A DNA stretch of 64,000 nucleotides from Culex pipiens pallens (taxonomy: Eukaryota; Arthropoda; Insecta; Diptera; Culicidae), in the NCBI RefSeq assembly GCF_016801865.2, contig NC_068938.1:110732141-110796140 (forward strand), read 5' to 3'. Positions 29,901-40,940 of the stretch are shown one piece after another. How positions within the stretch are numbered: the stretch's first letter is position 1; each line of letters opens with the position of its first letter. The translations under genes and the position numbers were made by a program. The notes under the pieces are model-generated. The model was given only the letters and a program-made list of their open reading frames with translations, did no database searches and had not been told where the DNA came from.

Positions 29901-32900
29901 TTAGGAGGAAAAAGTGAATGATCCTTGCCTACCAAAACGAAGATAATGACTGCATGTATCATTCTCAAGTGGCAGATTCCTGCCAGGTTTGGCAAAATGC
30001 ACAATTTCTTTGAATTAGGTTTGGTAGACCCAAAATAGGTACTAGGCACAAAATAGGGACAAATACTTTTAAAAAATCTAGAAATTCTAAAATAATATAA
30101 TTCTATAAAATAGTTCGAAAATTATCATTTTTTTATATTCCTTAAAAATTCTAAAAATTTTACGTGGTGAATATTGGACTCGAACGTAATATTAAGATCG
30201 TATTTGTTGATCTTGACCTACGGCATCAACGACCGAACCACGCAGCCCAGTGGTAACGCTTCCGCCTCGTAAGCGGTAGATCGGGGTTCAAATCCCGGCT
30301 CGGACCAACACAACTGGTGATCTTTTCCTTTCTGGATTCGATTGCTTAGTAAAGGGAAGGTAGTGTATCGTTACAAACTGGACCTTATCAAGACACCTTA
30401 TGGAATGTTAAAATTAATCATAACATGTTAACATTAAGTTGATTAATAAACTGTCACTGAATCCGCTTTGTAAATGCCAGCCCCGATACTCTTCACGGTT
30501 GTGTTCCCCCTTTTAACATCTAATTCGTATAAGGCTTTCTAGTCAGAAATTTACTACCACATTCAAAGTATGTTAAAAAGGCAGCTGGACGTTTGTTTGC
30601 ATCAGATAGGGGAAATATGCCCATTTTAATCACTCTAAGCCGTTCGACCAATTCTCATCACTTTTACCGTTTTCCGCTATTAAATCAACATTTTCAGATG
30701 TATCAACAATAGAGAGTTGCTTGCTCACTTTTGTTTGAGCTATTTATTCCTTTAGAACAGTCAAAAACACTTTATGAAAGCTGTAATTCATGATCAAAGT
30801 GCTGATAGGCCGATAATAGAAATAGACTGAGAAATGGTATAGTCACAGAGTAATACAGTGCGAGCAGTCCGAATTTTTGGCTCCATAAGGTTTGCTGGTA
30901 GCAGGCGTGCGATGTACCTGCGATGTACCACAAAGTGGAACCAAAAATCAAATGGCAGTAGTGACTCTGTCTTACTCTGTGGTATAGTTCCCCTATGCTA
31001 TCTCTCTCTAGCAAAAGTTTTTTTTTTGTCATGCGATTTCCAGCTTTTTTTTTACTTACCGCCCGATATGTCAGATAACATATTTCGCAGGGTTGTGACA
31101 GCTCGAGCCCGATCGTTGTTTACATCAGGACACTGTGACGAGAAGTTCGTATTTTTTGGGTTAAATTATATTTTTTTCACTGGGCCTAGAAAGCCTTATT
31201 TATTTATTTTGTAGTTTTAGAATTTTCAAATCTTAATATTTTTTTTATATTAAATTATTTGAAATTTTTAAATAAAGATTGAACAAAAATAACGTTTTTC
31301 AATTCTTTTTAATCACTTTTTCTTTATTTTCATTTTTTTTTATTTCTATAATGTTTTTGTTTTTTTTAATTATCTTCTCTATATATATATATATAAAAAA
31401 AATTTCGATGGTTTTGTTCGAACGCGAATCAGTTCAATACGGAGAATCGGATTGAGGTGCTATTTATTGTGTTGGGTTCGTATAAATCTAAGGAAGGTTC
31501 TTACGCCAAAGAGTGACAACTTTGGCCATTCTGGAACCGATTCCGTAAAATTTGCAGATTGTATGGGAAAAGTTGCGTAAAATAAGCAAACAAGCCAAAA
31601 ACGTCAAAAGAGGAAAAAAAAAGACAAGACAAAGTTTGTCGGGTTCAGCTTGCTTTTTTATATTTTTTTAAATTTAAATTGTAAATTTTTGATAGCTAGT
31701 AGTAGGTCTAATTTAAATTTTAATTTGACTATTAAGAAACCGATCTAAAATTAAAAAAAAAAAACTTCAGATTCTAAAAATTCTATAAGTTCTACCAAAA
31801 CTATAAATGGAATAACACTCTAAAAAATTTAAACAATCAAGAATTTTTCAATTCACAGAATTTTATACTGTAAATGTTTTGAAATCTCAAATTTAGAAAT
31901 TCCCGAATTCTCAATTTTTCTATTTAAATTTTAAATTCTAAAATTTAAGAGTTAGTTTTGCAAACATATACAAGGTTCTGGTCAAGGTCCTGATTGCTCA
32001 AAATCAACCACTCCATTCGCGAGCACAAATAGCAGGCGACGCGATACTGCCCTGATGAATTCCTACCGTGCTCCCGAACACTCTCTCTTCTACTCTCCTT
32101 CTCACTCTGAAAACATTTTTTCTCTGATGCGCTGCGTTATACTCATTGATTTGGGTTGCCTAAAATCAATGTTATCAATTAAATTGTGCATTTATTTTGA
32201 TTCAATAACATTAAAGACACCATTCAAAGAAACTTCCACCAAGAAAAAATCAAATTGATGGCAAACTGAGGGCGTGAAGACAAAAAGACTGCCGCGCTGG
32301 CATTTTTTGAAAATGACTCTTCGCTGAGCATGTTAGTGTGTGAGTGTCGTCGAGCGACGGAGTAGGCAAATATTTTCACGATGTATTTGTTCGCTGAGTG
32401 AACAGTTCGGGCCACTCGCTGGCTGCTTGCGAGTATCATTCGCTCATGAATGTTAGCGGGTTGGAATAGGCGAACAGTGAGTGTTTCCGTTCATTGCTTG
32501 CTTGAAAAAAAAAATGAAAAAAATGCTTGAAATCCTAAAATTCTAAAAAAATAAATTATTCAAAATCTGCATTTTGAAATTTAAAAAAGAATATATAAAT
32601 GCATAAATCTATAACATAAAAATCATCATTTCTAGAATTCAATTATAAAATTCTTGAAATCATACATTCTAAAAATTCAAAAAGTCGGGTAATTTGAAAA
32701 CACTAAATTTAAAAAATTAAAATTTCTTGGAATATTTAAACTTAATTTTGCTCTTTCAAAATATTTAAATTTCTATAATTCGACAATAAAATAATACAAT
32801 TCTAAAAGTATAAACAATATTTCCTATTCCAGTTCTTCACCAAACGAGGCGTCAGCGGCGTCAAGAGCAAAGAAGACCTTTTCTTCCATGTCACCGGTCT

Positions 32901-33165
32901 TGATCCACTTACCCACAACGCCACCATCCTGGAACGCATCCACATGAAGGGACAGCCGGCGCACGTCGTGTCCGGAATCGACGACGACACGCCGGAACAC
33001 TTTAAGCCGCTCGAGTACCCGTTTGATTTGGCGTGGCAAAAGGTGGAAAAGTTCAAGGGAAGCAAAAAGAAGCACCATCAAAGTGGAGCGCACTGCAAAC
33101 CAGAGGGAAATGTGGCCAACGAATTTGAGACTTGTGTGCCGAAAGAGGAGCAAGTGAGCGGTTGA
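26937..33165 (+). CDS. RIOK3: Atypical serine/threonine kinase RIO3
   Basis: Three exons (26937-27163, 27227-28451, 32833-33165) give 594 residues, close to the usual length of animal RIOK3. Splice sites are GT-AG and phases agree: a split Gly codon at exon 1/2, phase 0 at exon 2/3. The N-terminus (MTSPWAQIAAPTAVDLQEIM) and the linker EELLYDEED are typical of the RIO3 subfamily. The RIO kinase domain shows the ATP-binding STGKEAVI (about residue 294), catalytic HADLSEYNILW (about 440) and the metal-binding Asp in WIIDVAQSVEPGHP (about 458). Exon 3 carries FFTKRGV and a Lys-rich tail. Family knowledge: cytoplasmic, associated with late pre-40S ribosome maturation. Intron 2 (4381 bp) is repeat-filled. 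The gene converges with NUP42. An open extension past 28451 is intron read-through. Confidence 0.93.
28813..29061. mobile_element. MITE with CGCACGCAGAAAAAT termini, copy 2 (complete)
   Basis: The 249-bp element has inverted ends CGCACGCAGAAAAAT/ATTTTTCTGCGTGCG. The interior includes CAACAAAACGTTTTGTTGAT and CCTCGTACAGG, shared with 9259-9615. Confidence 0.8.
29064..29336 (+). repeat. Inverted-repeat arm 1 in RIOK3 intron 2
   Basis: About 270 bp, complementary to 31390-31646. Shared words include GACAAACTTTGT, CGGAATCGGTTCCA, GGCCAAAGTTGT and TTCGCGTTCGAACAAAACC. Confidence 0.75.
29512..29887. mobile_element. Non-autonomous hAT element, 376 bp, GAGCG-rich
   Basis: The termini CAGTGTTGGAATTC and GAATACCAACACTG are inverted. 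CTTTATTT flanks both sides (29504-29511, 29888-29895). The interior is dense in GAGCG/CGCTC and CTCGCGAG words, plus a T run. No coding capacity. Confidence 0.9.
30231..30307 (+). repeat. Thr(CGT)-like tRNA sequence
   Basis: The anticodon arm CCGC-CTCGTAA-GCGG would give anticodon CGT. The B-box GGTTCAAATCC is perfect, the D-region reads GCAGCCCAGTGGTAACGC, and CCA is encoded at the end. Acceptor and T-stem pairing is imperfect and encoded CCA is unusual for a nuclear tRNA, so a SINE head or tRNA retrocopy is more likely than a working gene. Confidence 0.5.
30838..30986. mobile_element. CACAGAGTAA-type MITE
   Basis: Inverted ends (CACAGAGTAATACAG at left, CTGTCTTACTCTGTG at right) are embedded in TATA-like flanks. 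The interior matches the complement of 9781-9888. Confidence 0.75.
31390..31646 (-). repeat. Inverted-repeat arm 2 in RIOK3 intron 2
   Basis: Complementary to 29064-29336, preceded by an AT dinucleotide run (31381-31395) that corresponds to the TATATATA at the end of arm 1. Confidence 0.75.
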
Positions 33166-33213
33166 AGTTGAAGAGTGTGGGAAACCCAAACTATGAATAT
33201 CTTTGGATGATAT

Positions 33214-33219
33214 ATTAAA
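33214..33219 (+). promoter_or_regulatory. RIOK3 poly(A) signal
   Basis: ATTAAA, 49 bp after the stop codon. Confidence 0.55.
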
Positions 33220-33249
33220 CCGTGGAAAATGTTAAAACTAAAACTTCTT

Positions 33250-33255
33250 TTTATT
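33250..33255 (-). promoter_or_regulatory. NUP42 poly(A) signal
   Basis: AATAAA on the minus strand, 26 bp beyond the NUP42 stop codon. The two 3' ends nearly meet or overlap here. Confidence 0.65.
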
Positions 33256-33280
33256 GAAACATTTTGAGAACATTGAAGAA

Positions 33281-34615
33281 TTAGCTACACAACTCTTTCG
33301 GTGGTGGCACGATCGGAATCTTGCCCAGCTCGAACCGGTCCGCCTTGAACGCTTCCAGCTGTTCCGACGTGAGATCTTCCATTTTGCTGTACAGATTGGC
33401 AAATTGATTGCCAGCAGAAGTAGCCGCCGCCAGGGCAGGAGTCGCTCCAAACGGGGATGGCATCGCAACGGCACCGCCAAACGGTGACTGAGCTACCGGA
33501 GCGGGTGCGACCTGCTGGGTTGGTACCGGAAGGAACAAATTGCCGGATGTGGGCTGAGGCTGCTGCGGTACCGCTTGTCCAAACGGAGACGGCTGCGGTT
33601 GAGCTGAAAACGTTCCGCCAAACGGATTGCTTGAAACGGGCTGGGCCGGGGCCACACTCGCAAAAAGGTTCTGACTTGGGGGAGCTGCTCCGAATCCTGT
33701 CGCTGCTTGCGGTTGGGGCTGGGCGAAAGGATTGCTCGATGCGGCTGCTGTCGGAACAGATGCACCAAAGATCGGCGCCGTCGGCTGAGGCACGGAAGCG
33801 AACAGAGATCCTCCCGTTCCGCCAAAGGTGGGCGCCCCACCGAAAACGCTTCCAGTTTGTGGTTGCTGCTGCGGCTGCACTTGTCCAAAAATATTCGAAC
33901 TAGGCGCCACTGGTTGAGCCGCCTTCGCAAATATGTTGCCTCCAAGAGTTCCGGCCGGGTTTGCCGCCGTGCCGCCTCCGAAAATACTCGACGCCGTTTG
34001 ATTGGGAGCAGCGCCAAAGATATTGCTCGTACTCGCTGCTGATCCACCGCCAAACGAGCTCCCCCCAAATCCTCCGGAAGCTCCACCCCCGAAAATACTC
34101 GACGCCACACTCGTACTCCCCGTTCCAATCGGAGCTGCCCCAAACGGATTCGCAGTGGCCGCAACCCCTGCCGCCGCCGCTTTCCCCGCATCATCCGGCT
34201 GGTTGTAGATCTCGATCAGCACGTTCATCACATCCCGGTTGGTGCTCGTAATCCACTGCATCTTCTGCTTGGCATCGGTTATCATCTGGCCCAGCTGGAG
34301 TTGGTGGCCGGCGATGTTGTTCTGCATTTTCGCCTCCAAATACATCATGCGGACCTCTTCAAAGCACACGTCCTCGATGAAGTTTGGCACGCTCATTCGC
34401 TCCTTGAACGGCCCAAAGCACGACAGTGGCCATTGGTTCCCCTTGAGCGTCACGTCGACCTCGGATTTTATAACGGCTCTGTCGGAAGGAGGACCGGGAT
34501 TAGTTCAAACACAAATTGGAAACAGGTAACTAACTCACCCTAAGTCGATGTGATCATTGTTGCATTTTGCACCAAAGCGGCAATTATTGTTTAGATAGTA
34601 TGTGCAAATTACCAT
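33281..34615 (-). CDS. NUP42: FG nucleoporin NUP42 (NUPL2/hCG1 family)
   Basis: Two exons (34539-34615 and 33281-34478, 60-bp intron, split Gly codon) give 424 residues. Exon 1 encodes an N-terminal CCCH zinc finger, MVICTYYLNNNCRFGAKC with His22 (C-x7-C-x5-C-x3-H), the hallmark of NUP42. A conserved helical region follows (ERMSVPNFIEDVCFEEVRM to about residue 120). Residues about 130-390 are an FG-repeat region (IFGGG, NPFG, SIFG, NLFA). The C-terminus LTSEQLEAFKADRFELGKIP matches the GLE1-binding tail. Family knowledge: cytoplasmic face of the nuclear pore, with GLE1 and DBP5 in mRNA export. It converges on RIOK3. Plus-strand frames over it are shadows of the FG repeats. Confidence 0.93.
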
Positions 34616-35136
34616 TTTGGTTGCTTCGAATATTCGTCCCAAATAAAAATGCTAAGCGCTTACTAGAATTTTTGATAACAAAAATACGTAAACAAAATTT
34701 GGTTTGACGTTTCAATTTGCAATTTGCACACTCTTTCACAATTCTAGTCAGTTTAATGGGTTTAACAAACTCACAAATGTTTAGAAAAACTGTTATGCAC
34801 GTTCCTGCAAAAATAAGGCTTTCTAGTAGAGACCCACATTAACTCAGTGCGGACGTTATGCATCGGCGGACGTTATTGTCCGTTTCTCTCGAAGGTACAC
34901 GCCGCGCGGCATTTCAGAATGTGCCGCTGACACTGTTGCCAGCGATTTTCTGCACTTTTGGTGCAATAAAAAACATTCCCGGCAACAATGCCTAGCAATT
35001 CGAAGAAGAAGATCAACAAAAACAAAACGCACAGTATTGGATTTGACAGCGCGCATTTGCCGAAAGTGCGGCGCGTCGTTTCGAGGCTGGTATGCCGCGT
35101 GTCTTTTTCGGGAATACGCGCAATACTGATCGTGTG
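34616..35136 (-). other. NUP42 upstream region
   Basis: Unique AT-rich sequence to about 34790, presumably the NUP42 promoter, then a more GC-rich stretch (GTGCGGCGCGTCG near 35065) leading into the tandem units at 35137. No gene called. Confidence 0.45.
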
Positions 35137-35377
35137 GTCCGCCCTGTAACCGCCCTGGCGGACCGAGGGCGGGCCACCTGGGCGGTTGAGATTTGACGTT
35201 TGAAATTTTTCAATTTCGTCCGCCCTCCATCCGCCTTGGCGTTCCATGGGCGCATCGCCAGGGGCGGTTCAAACTGATCGCTGAAATGTTTCATATCGTT
35301 CGCCCCTCAATTGCTGCGGCGAGCCAATGGCTGATTGCCGTGGTGGTTTGCATCTGAAGCTTGATCTGAAGGAATTT
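35137..35377. repeat. Three tandem units of about 80 bp, GGGCGG-rich
   Basis: Units start GTCCGCCCTG (35137), GTCCGCCCTC (35218) and GTTCGCCCCT (35298). Each ends in a (T/C)TGAAAT-type palindromic stretch. Identity is modest. A looser relative may precede it at 35060-35136. Confidence 0.55.
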
Positions 35378-35829
35378 ATTTCGAATTTGACATTTCAGTC
35401 AGTTTTCAACGTGCTTCGGTGGGTGTTGTTGTTTAATCCGCGACTGCTGATTTTCGTTGTTAAATTTGTGTTGGGAGAAGTGTTGTGTTGTTTAGATTGT
35501 TTGCTTATGTAAACAAACAGTTAAAAGTGCGTTTGAAATGGTGATTGAATGTTGTTTTGCAAGAATAATCGTTATTGTTGGTGTAATTTATGTGACACCC
35601 CGTATAAATATTGTCGGCAGATGTGCAATCACTTGAAATACTTTAAATTTGATATGTTTCGTTATTGCTATGATTTGATTTGTTCTTTTTTGTTTGTTTG
35701 TTTGTATGGAAATTTGGTGAACATTTTGACTGGGAAGCCCGCCGGCGTTTGATTTGGTGGACCACGGGCGACCCGCTGGCGGATAAAATTTGTAACAATT
35801 TGGCGCACGATCAGTTTTTTTTTTATCGT
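35378..35829. other. Intergenic sequence, no gene seen
   Basis: AT-rich and T-rich. GGGCGACCCGCTGGCGGATAA near 35766 resembles the 80-bp unit sequence. Confidence 0.4.
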
Positions 35830-35942
35830 GACGTTGGTATTTCATCGTGGTTTGGTATTTCAAAAGGTACATTTTGACACTTTCTGGATTGTTGCATATT
35901 CTGAAAGTACTCCAAAAGTTAATTGGAGCCTAAGATTTTGAA

Positions 35943-36047
35943 AGGGCACATAACTTTTGTAAACAATTGTGTATCCCTTACACTCAATTGACAGTTTACA
36001 TAAGGTGTGAGAGGTATACACTCTTGTTGACAAAAGTTATGTGCCCT
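35943..36047. mobile_element. AGGGCACATAAC palindromic MITE
   Basis: Ends AGGGCACATAACTTTTGT and its complement are perfect over 18 bp. The core TACATAAGGTGTGAGAGG is shared with the palindrome at 2819-2972. It interrupts MITE copy 3. Confidence 0.75.
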
Positions 36048-36294
36048 AATGAAATGGAAAGCACGACTTCAGTAAAGTCTGTTTAATAATAATTTCAATT
36101 AAATAAAGTAAAATAAACGAAATCTCTGGCATCAGCAATTCCTGTCAACCTGTCAAATAAAAGACTACATGAACTTCGTGACGAAAAAAAGCATCATGCA
36201 TGAAAAAGACGCCATGTACATTTGCCAACGAATAGCGAATCAAAACAAAAACGAATCATAGCAAAGCTTCCCCTCCAATGAAAGCAGGGTGATA

Positions 36295-36416
36295 TCGAGC
36301 TGTCAAATCGCAACATGGATTTAAACTTTCTGTGCAGTTGCTGTGAAGCTAACCAAGGCTTTTCAAAAAGTTTAACTCCATGTTGCAGGCAAACACTCTT
36401 ACTTTTAATTTCTCAA
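36295..36416. mobile_element. Small palindromic insertion in MITE copy 3
   Basis: GCAACATGGATTTAAACTTT pairs with AAAGTTTAACTCCATGTTGC. It is absent from MITE copies 1 and 2, where GGGTGATA runs straight into TAGACG. Confidence 0.6.
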
Positions 36417-37199
36417 TAGACGTTGGTGATTTCAAAAGAAGTTATGTTTGTTTTTCTTAAATATAATGACGGAAAAAATGTTTCATTTAATATGGATGAT
36501 CAAGTATCAATAAAAGCGACGTGTTTCATCGTTTGTTATCATTCTTTTGCTTTTGTATTGAAATGGGAGTTGAAAAATGATGCTCAACATTCAAATCAGT
36601 TTTTTGTCAAAACGCACGGTTTGTAAATGATGCTTTTTGAAATGTTGGCGTCGAAATAATGAACTCCTCGTCACTGTGTCCTGATGCATATACAGCGGTC
36701 GAGCACGAGCTATCAGAGTCCCTAAGGGTTGGAACCGTGGTTGGAACCGAGCACAAAAAACTGTGGTAGAAAAGTATCCACCGCGATCAATTTTTGATAG
36801 TTCGACGCCAACGAATTATTTCAAGAAAATCCACCGCGGTTAACCAAAATCAAATTAACAATACAACTCAGATTTCCAAAATTAATTTTTGATTAGATTT
36901 GACGAGTGTAAATTACTCAAAAAATCAAGCAAAAAATAGTTATTTCAAATAAGCGTAAGAAAATTTTTGTTACGAACCAATCTGACACACGCAAAACGGA
37001 CATTAGGTATAAATTCCTAATTTTTAGTATTTTTTGAACTTATGTTCTAGCTTGTCAAATTATACCTAAAAATTAGTATTTTTTTCTTCCTAAAATTTAG
37101 GATTTTTTTAGAACACTGAAGTACTTCTTAAAAATTCCTAAATTTTAGTATTTTTTTTAGTTCAAAAATTGCGATTCACGTTTTGACAAGTCAAAACAA

Positions 37200-37560
37200 A
37201 ATAATTTCGTGGCTGTGAGTTGGTGTTCCGCAGTGCTGCTGAAAACTTAGGAACTTTGGCAAGGTAAGTTTTGTGCAAAAGAAAAGTGGTTCTCCGGTTC
37301 TGCACGGAGAACGGAACCCGGAGCATCCTTATTAGAGGAAGTGTGGCTCGCGTGCTTGTGGGAGAGGAAGAGGAGGAGGACGGAACTCCCGGCGGAATTA
37401 AAAAAGCCGCCTCTTCCCTCTCGTGCTCTGGAGGACGGATCTCGGGACGGATATTTGCGGAAGAGCTGGAAAGGGGAAATATAAACGGACCCCAACCGTG
37501 GGGATTGTGCGACCGTGGCGATTGTGTGAATAAAAAATTGTATCAAGTTTGAGTTTGACG
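37200..37560 (+). other. GC-richer unique segment inside the 4.1-kb element
   Basis: It contains a donor-like CAAG|GTAAGT near 37260 and AATAAA near 37530, with no long conserved frame. It may be a captured host 5' segment or a short non-coding transcript unit. I do not recognise it. Confidence 0.3.
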
Positions 37561-37654
37561 AACCAATTTTTATCTTTTTGTGATTTGGTTGGACGTTGCG
37601 GGTGTGTGTATGTATGCGTTTGTGAAAGTGCGTTTGTGAAAGTGTTCGTGTATG

Positions 37655-37656
37655 TA

Positions 37657-37708
<52 letters not shown>

Positions 37709-38295
37709 CGTGTGTGTATGAGAGACTGAAAGTGAGAGGGTGGGGGTAGAGGAAGAGAAAGAGAGAAAGAAAGAGAAAGTGGGAGAGAGAAGAGGAGAGG
37801 AAGAGAAAAAGTGGGAGAGAAGAGGGAGTGAAAGAGAGCGAAATGGGAAAGGGAGAGAGAAAGTAGAAAAGGGAGAGAAAGGGGGAGTTTGTGAGAGAAG
37901 GCTGGAGGGGAAGAGCGAAAGAAAATGTGGGAGAGAGATAGGGTGAGGGTAGAGGAAGAGAGAGATAGAAAGTAAGAGAGAGAGAAAGTGGGAGTGAGAG
38001 GGGCAAAGATGAAGAAAGAGAGAGATAAGAGATATAGTTGGAGAGAGAGTAGGAGATGGAGAGATAGTAGAAGAGGGAGAGATAGTAGGAGAGGGAGAGA
38101 GATAGTAGGAGAGGGAGAGAGAGTAGGAGAGGTAGAGAGAAAGTGGGAAAGAGAGTGGTGAGAAAATATGGGAGAGAAAGAAAGGGAGAGAGGGTAGGAG
38201 AGAAAGAGAAAAAGTTGAATTGAGAGGAAGGGAAGAGAGAGATAGCAGGGAACAGGAAGAGCGAAAAAATAGAAAGAGAGGTGAGAGAGAGAAAA
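37655..38295. repeat. GT microsatellite followed by a GA-rich tract
   Basis: An uninterrupted GT run lies at about 37660-37705, then about 580 bp of GAGAGA/GGAGAG sequence. The 356-codon and 202-codon minus-strand frames over it (Ser/Leu/Pro and His/Thr strings) are low-complexity artefacts. Confidence 0.9.
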
Positions 38296-38639
38296 TTTTA
38301 AAAATCTCTAATTCCAAACATTATAAAACTCCAAAAAATCTTATATTCTACAATTCCAAATATTTAAAGATTAAAATGTTGAAGCTGTAAAAATATTAAA
38401 ATATTAAAATAAGAAAAGATATTTAAAATAAATAAATATTGAAATATTAAAGAACTAACATATTATATCATATTATACAAAATTATAATGTTAAAATTAT
38501 CAAATCATTAAATATTTATTTTAGGTAAGTACATTTATGCAAAAGTTGTGTTTTATGTAAATACAAATATTAATATCATTTAAAATTTTGTTTTTCTTCT
38601 GCCTGCATAGCTTTTGGAAAATACCTAATTTGAAAATTA

Positions 38640-39360
38640 AACTAATGAAATATCAAATATTAACATATTAAAATATTAAAATATTGAAATATTCAAATAT
38701 TAAAATATAAAAATATTAAAATATTAAAATATTAAAATATTAAAATATTAAAATATTAAAATATTAAAATATTAAAATATTAAAATATTAAAATATTAAA
38801 ATATTAAAATATTAAAATAATAAAATATTAAAATATTAAAATATTAAAATATTAAAATATTAAAATATTACAATATTAAAATATTAAAATATTAAAATAT
38901 TAAAATATTAAAATATTTAAATATTAAAATATTAAAATATTAAAATATTAAAATATTAAAATATTAAAATATTAAAATATTAAAATATTAAAATATTTAA
39001 ATATTTAAATATTAAAAAATTAAAAAATTAAAATATTAAAATATTAAAATATTAAAATATTAAAATATTAAAATATTAAAATATTAAAATATTAAAATAT
39101 TAAAATATTAAAATATTAAAATATTAAAATATTAAAATATTAAAATATCAAAATATTAAAATATTAAAATATTAAAATATTAAAATATTAAAATATTAAA
39201 ATTTTAAAATATTAAAATATTAAAATATTAAAATATTAAAATATTAAAATATTAAAATATTAAAATATTAAAATATTAAAATATTAAAATATTAAACTAT
39301 TGAAATATTAAAATACTAAAATATTTAACTATTAAAAAATTAAAACATAAAAAAACCAAA
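38640..39360. repeat. ATTAAAAT octamer satellite
   Basis: About 85 copies of an 8-bp unit (ATTAAAAT) with scattered single-base variants such as TTTAAATATT. Confidence 0.95.
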
Positions 39361-39534
39361 ATATATATATAAAAAAGATAAATTTAATATTAAATATATA
39401 GATACATTGAAAAAACAAAATATAATTTAAATTTTAATATTTATTTTTAAGTGAGAACATTTATAAAATAGTTGTGTTTGATATAAATAAAAATATTAAT
39501 ATCATATAAACCCTTGTTTTCTTCTGCCTACATA

Positions 39535-40940
39535 TCTCTTGGATAATACCTAATTTGATCTTTGATTATTCTTAAGTATAAGTAATTTTCGATCCCTCAC
39601 TTTTCTAGAAAATACCTCAAATTTAGGTATTTATGCCTAGAAATAAGGAATAATCATGGTCCGCCATCTTTGATTATACCTGATTATCAGTAATTTTGGA
39701 TCCCTCACTTTTCCAGAAAATACCTCAAATTTAGTTTTTTATACCTAAAAATTAGGAATAATCATGGTCCGCCATCTTTGATTATACCTGAATATCAGTA
39801 ATTTTGGATCCCTCACTTTTCCGGAAAATACCTCAAATTTATGTATTTATTCCTAGAAATAAGGAATAATCATGGTCCGCCATATTGGATTATACCTGAA
39901 TGTCAGTAATTTTGGATCCCTCACTTTTCCAGAAAATACCTCGAATTTAGGTATTTATTCCTAAAAATTAGGAATAATAATGGTCCGCCATCTTGGATTA
40001 TACCTGAATGTCAGTAATTTTGGATCCCTCACTTTTCCAGAAAATACCTCAAATTTAGGTATATATACCTAGAAATAAGGAATAACCATGGTCCGCCATC
40101 TTGGATAATACCTAAATATTAGTAATTTTGGATACCTCACTTTTTCTGAAAATACCTCGAATTTAGGTATTTATTACTAAAAATTAGGAATAATAATGGT
40201 CCGCCATCTTGGATTATACCTGAATGTCAGTAATTTTGGATCCCTCACTTTTCCAGAAAATACCTCAAATTTAGGTATATATACCTAGAAATAAGGAATA
40301 ACCATGGTCCGCCATCTTGGATAATACCTAAATATTAGTAATTTTGGATCCCTCACTTTTTCTGAAAATACCTCGAATTTAGGTATTTATTCCTAAAAAT
40401 TAGGAATAATAATGGTCCGCCATCTTGGATTATACCTGAATGTCAGTAATTTTGGATCCCTCACTTTTCCAGAAAATACCTCAAATTTAGGTATATATAC
40501 CTAGAAATAAGGAAAAACCATGGTCCGCCATCTTGGATAATACCTAAATATTAGTAATTTTGGATCCCTCACTTTTTCTGAAAATACCTCGAATTTAGGT
40601 ATTTATTCCTAAAAATTAGGAATAATAATGGTCCGCCATCTTGGATTATACCTGAATATCAGTAATTTTGGATCCCTCACTTTTCCAGAAAATACCTCAA
40701 ATTTAGGTTTTTATACCTAAAAATTAGGAATAATCATGGTCCGCCATCTTTGATTATACCTGAATATCAGTAATTCTGGATCCCTCACTTTTCCAGAAAA
40801 TACCTCAAATTTAGGTATTTATACCTAGAAATAAGGAATAACCATGGTCCGCCATCTTGGATTATACCTAAATATTAGTAATTTTGGTTCCCTCACTTTT
40901 CCAGAAAATACCTAAAATTAAGGTATTTTGGTTCTACAAT
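39535..40940. repeat. 108-bp satellite array, 13 units
   Basis: GGATCCCTCAC or a one-base variant recurs at 39590, 39698, 39806 and every 108 bp up to 40886 without a slip. Each unit includes AATTTAGGTATTTATACCTA, an internal palindrome like the element's own terminus, and CATGGTCCGCCATCTT. Between about 40000 and 40650 alternate units resemble each other, giving a 216-bp higher-order period. Confidence 0.95.

Larger units (their letters stand above)
28712..30063. mobile_element. TA-flanked composite element with TTTGTCCCTATTTTG ends
   Basis: The left TTTGTCCCTATTTTGGGCCTA and the right complement (CACAAAATAGGGACAAA) are inverted and flanked by TA (28710-28711, 30064-30065). A second copy of the left end lies at 29438, so the outer span may be two overlapping copies. 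The MITE at 28813 and hAT at 29512 lie inside. Confidence 0.6.
28452..32832 (+). other. RIOK3 intron 2, repeat-filled
   Basis: It opens with GTAAGAGG and closes with TTCCAG. It contains the TA-flanked element at 28712-30063 (with a nested MITE and hAT element), a tRNA-like sequence, the MITE at 30838 and an inverted repeat pair. The stretches 31650-32830 are AT-rich with no recognisable element except GAGCG/CGCTC-rich words near 32320-32480. Confidence 0.8.
35830..36655 (-). mobile_element. GACG-type MITE, copy 3 (interrupted)
   Basis: The right end GCTTTTTGAAATGTTGGCGTC and interior words (CAGTAAAGTCTGTTTAAT, CAACCTGTCAAA, GATGATCAAGTATCAATAAA) match the complement of 45239-45813. The left end is rearranged. 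Two further palindromic insertions lie inside (35943-36047 and about 36295-36416). No flanking duplication survives. Confidence 0.75.

Noticed and set aside
30231..30307. Functional tRNA-Thr gene
   Set aside because: Acceptor and T-stem pairing is imperfect and CCA is encoded, which is unusual for nuclear tRNAs; kept only as a tRNA-like sequence.
33457..34251. Plus-strand frames opposite NUP42
   Set aside because: They are antisense shadows of the FG-repeat coding sequence.
37247..38317. Long minus-strand open frames (356 and 202 codons)
   Set aside because: They translate a GA/GT simple repeat into Ser/Leu/Pro and His/Thr strings; no domain and no conservation expected.
39535..40940. CRISPR-like regular repeats
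   Set aside because: Units are contiguous 108-bp satellite copies without unique spacers, in a eukaryotic genome.
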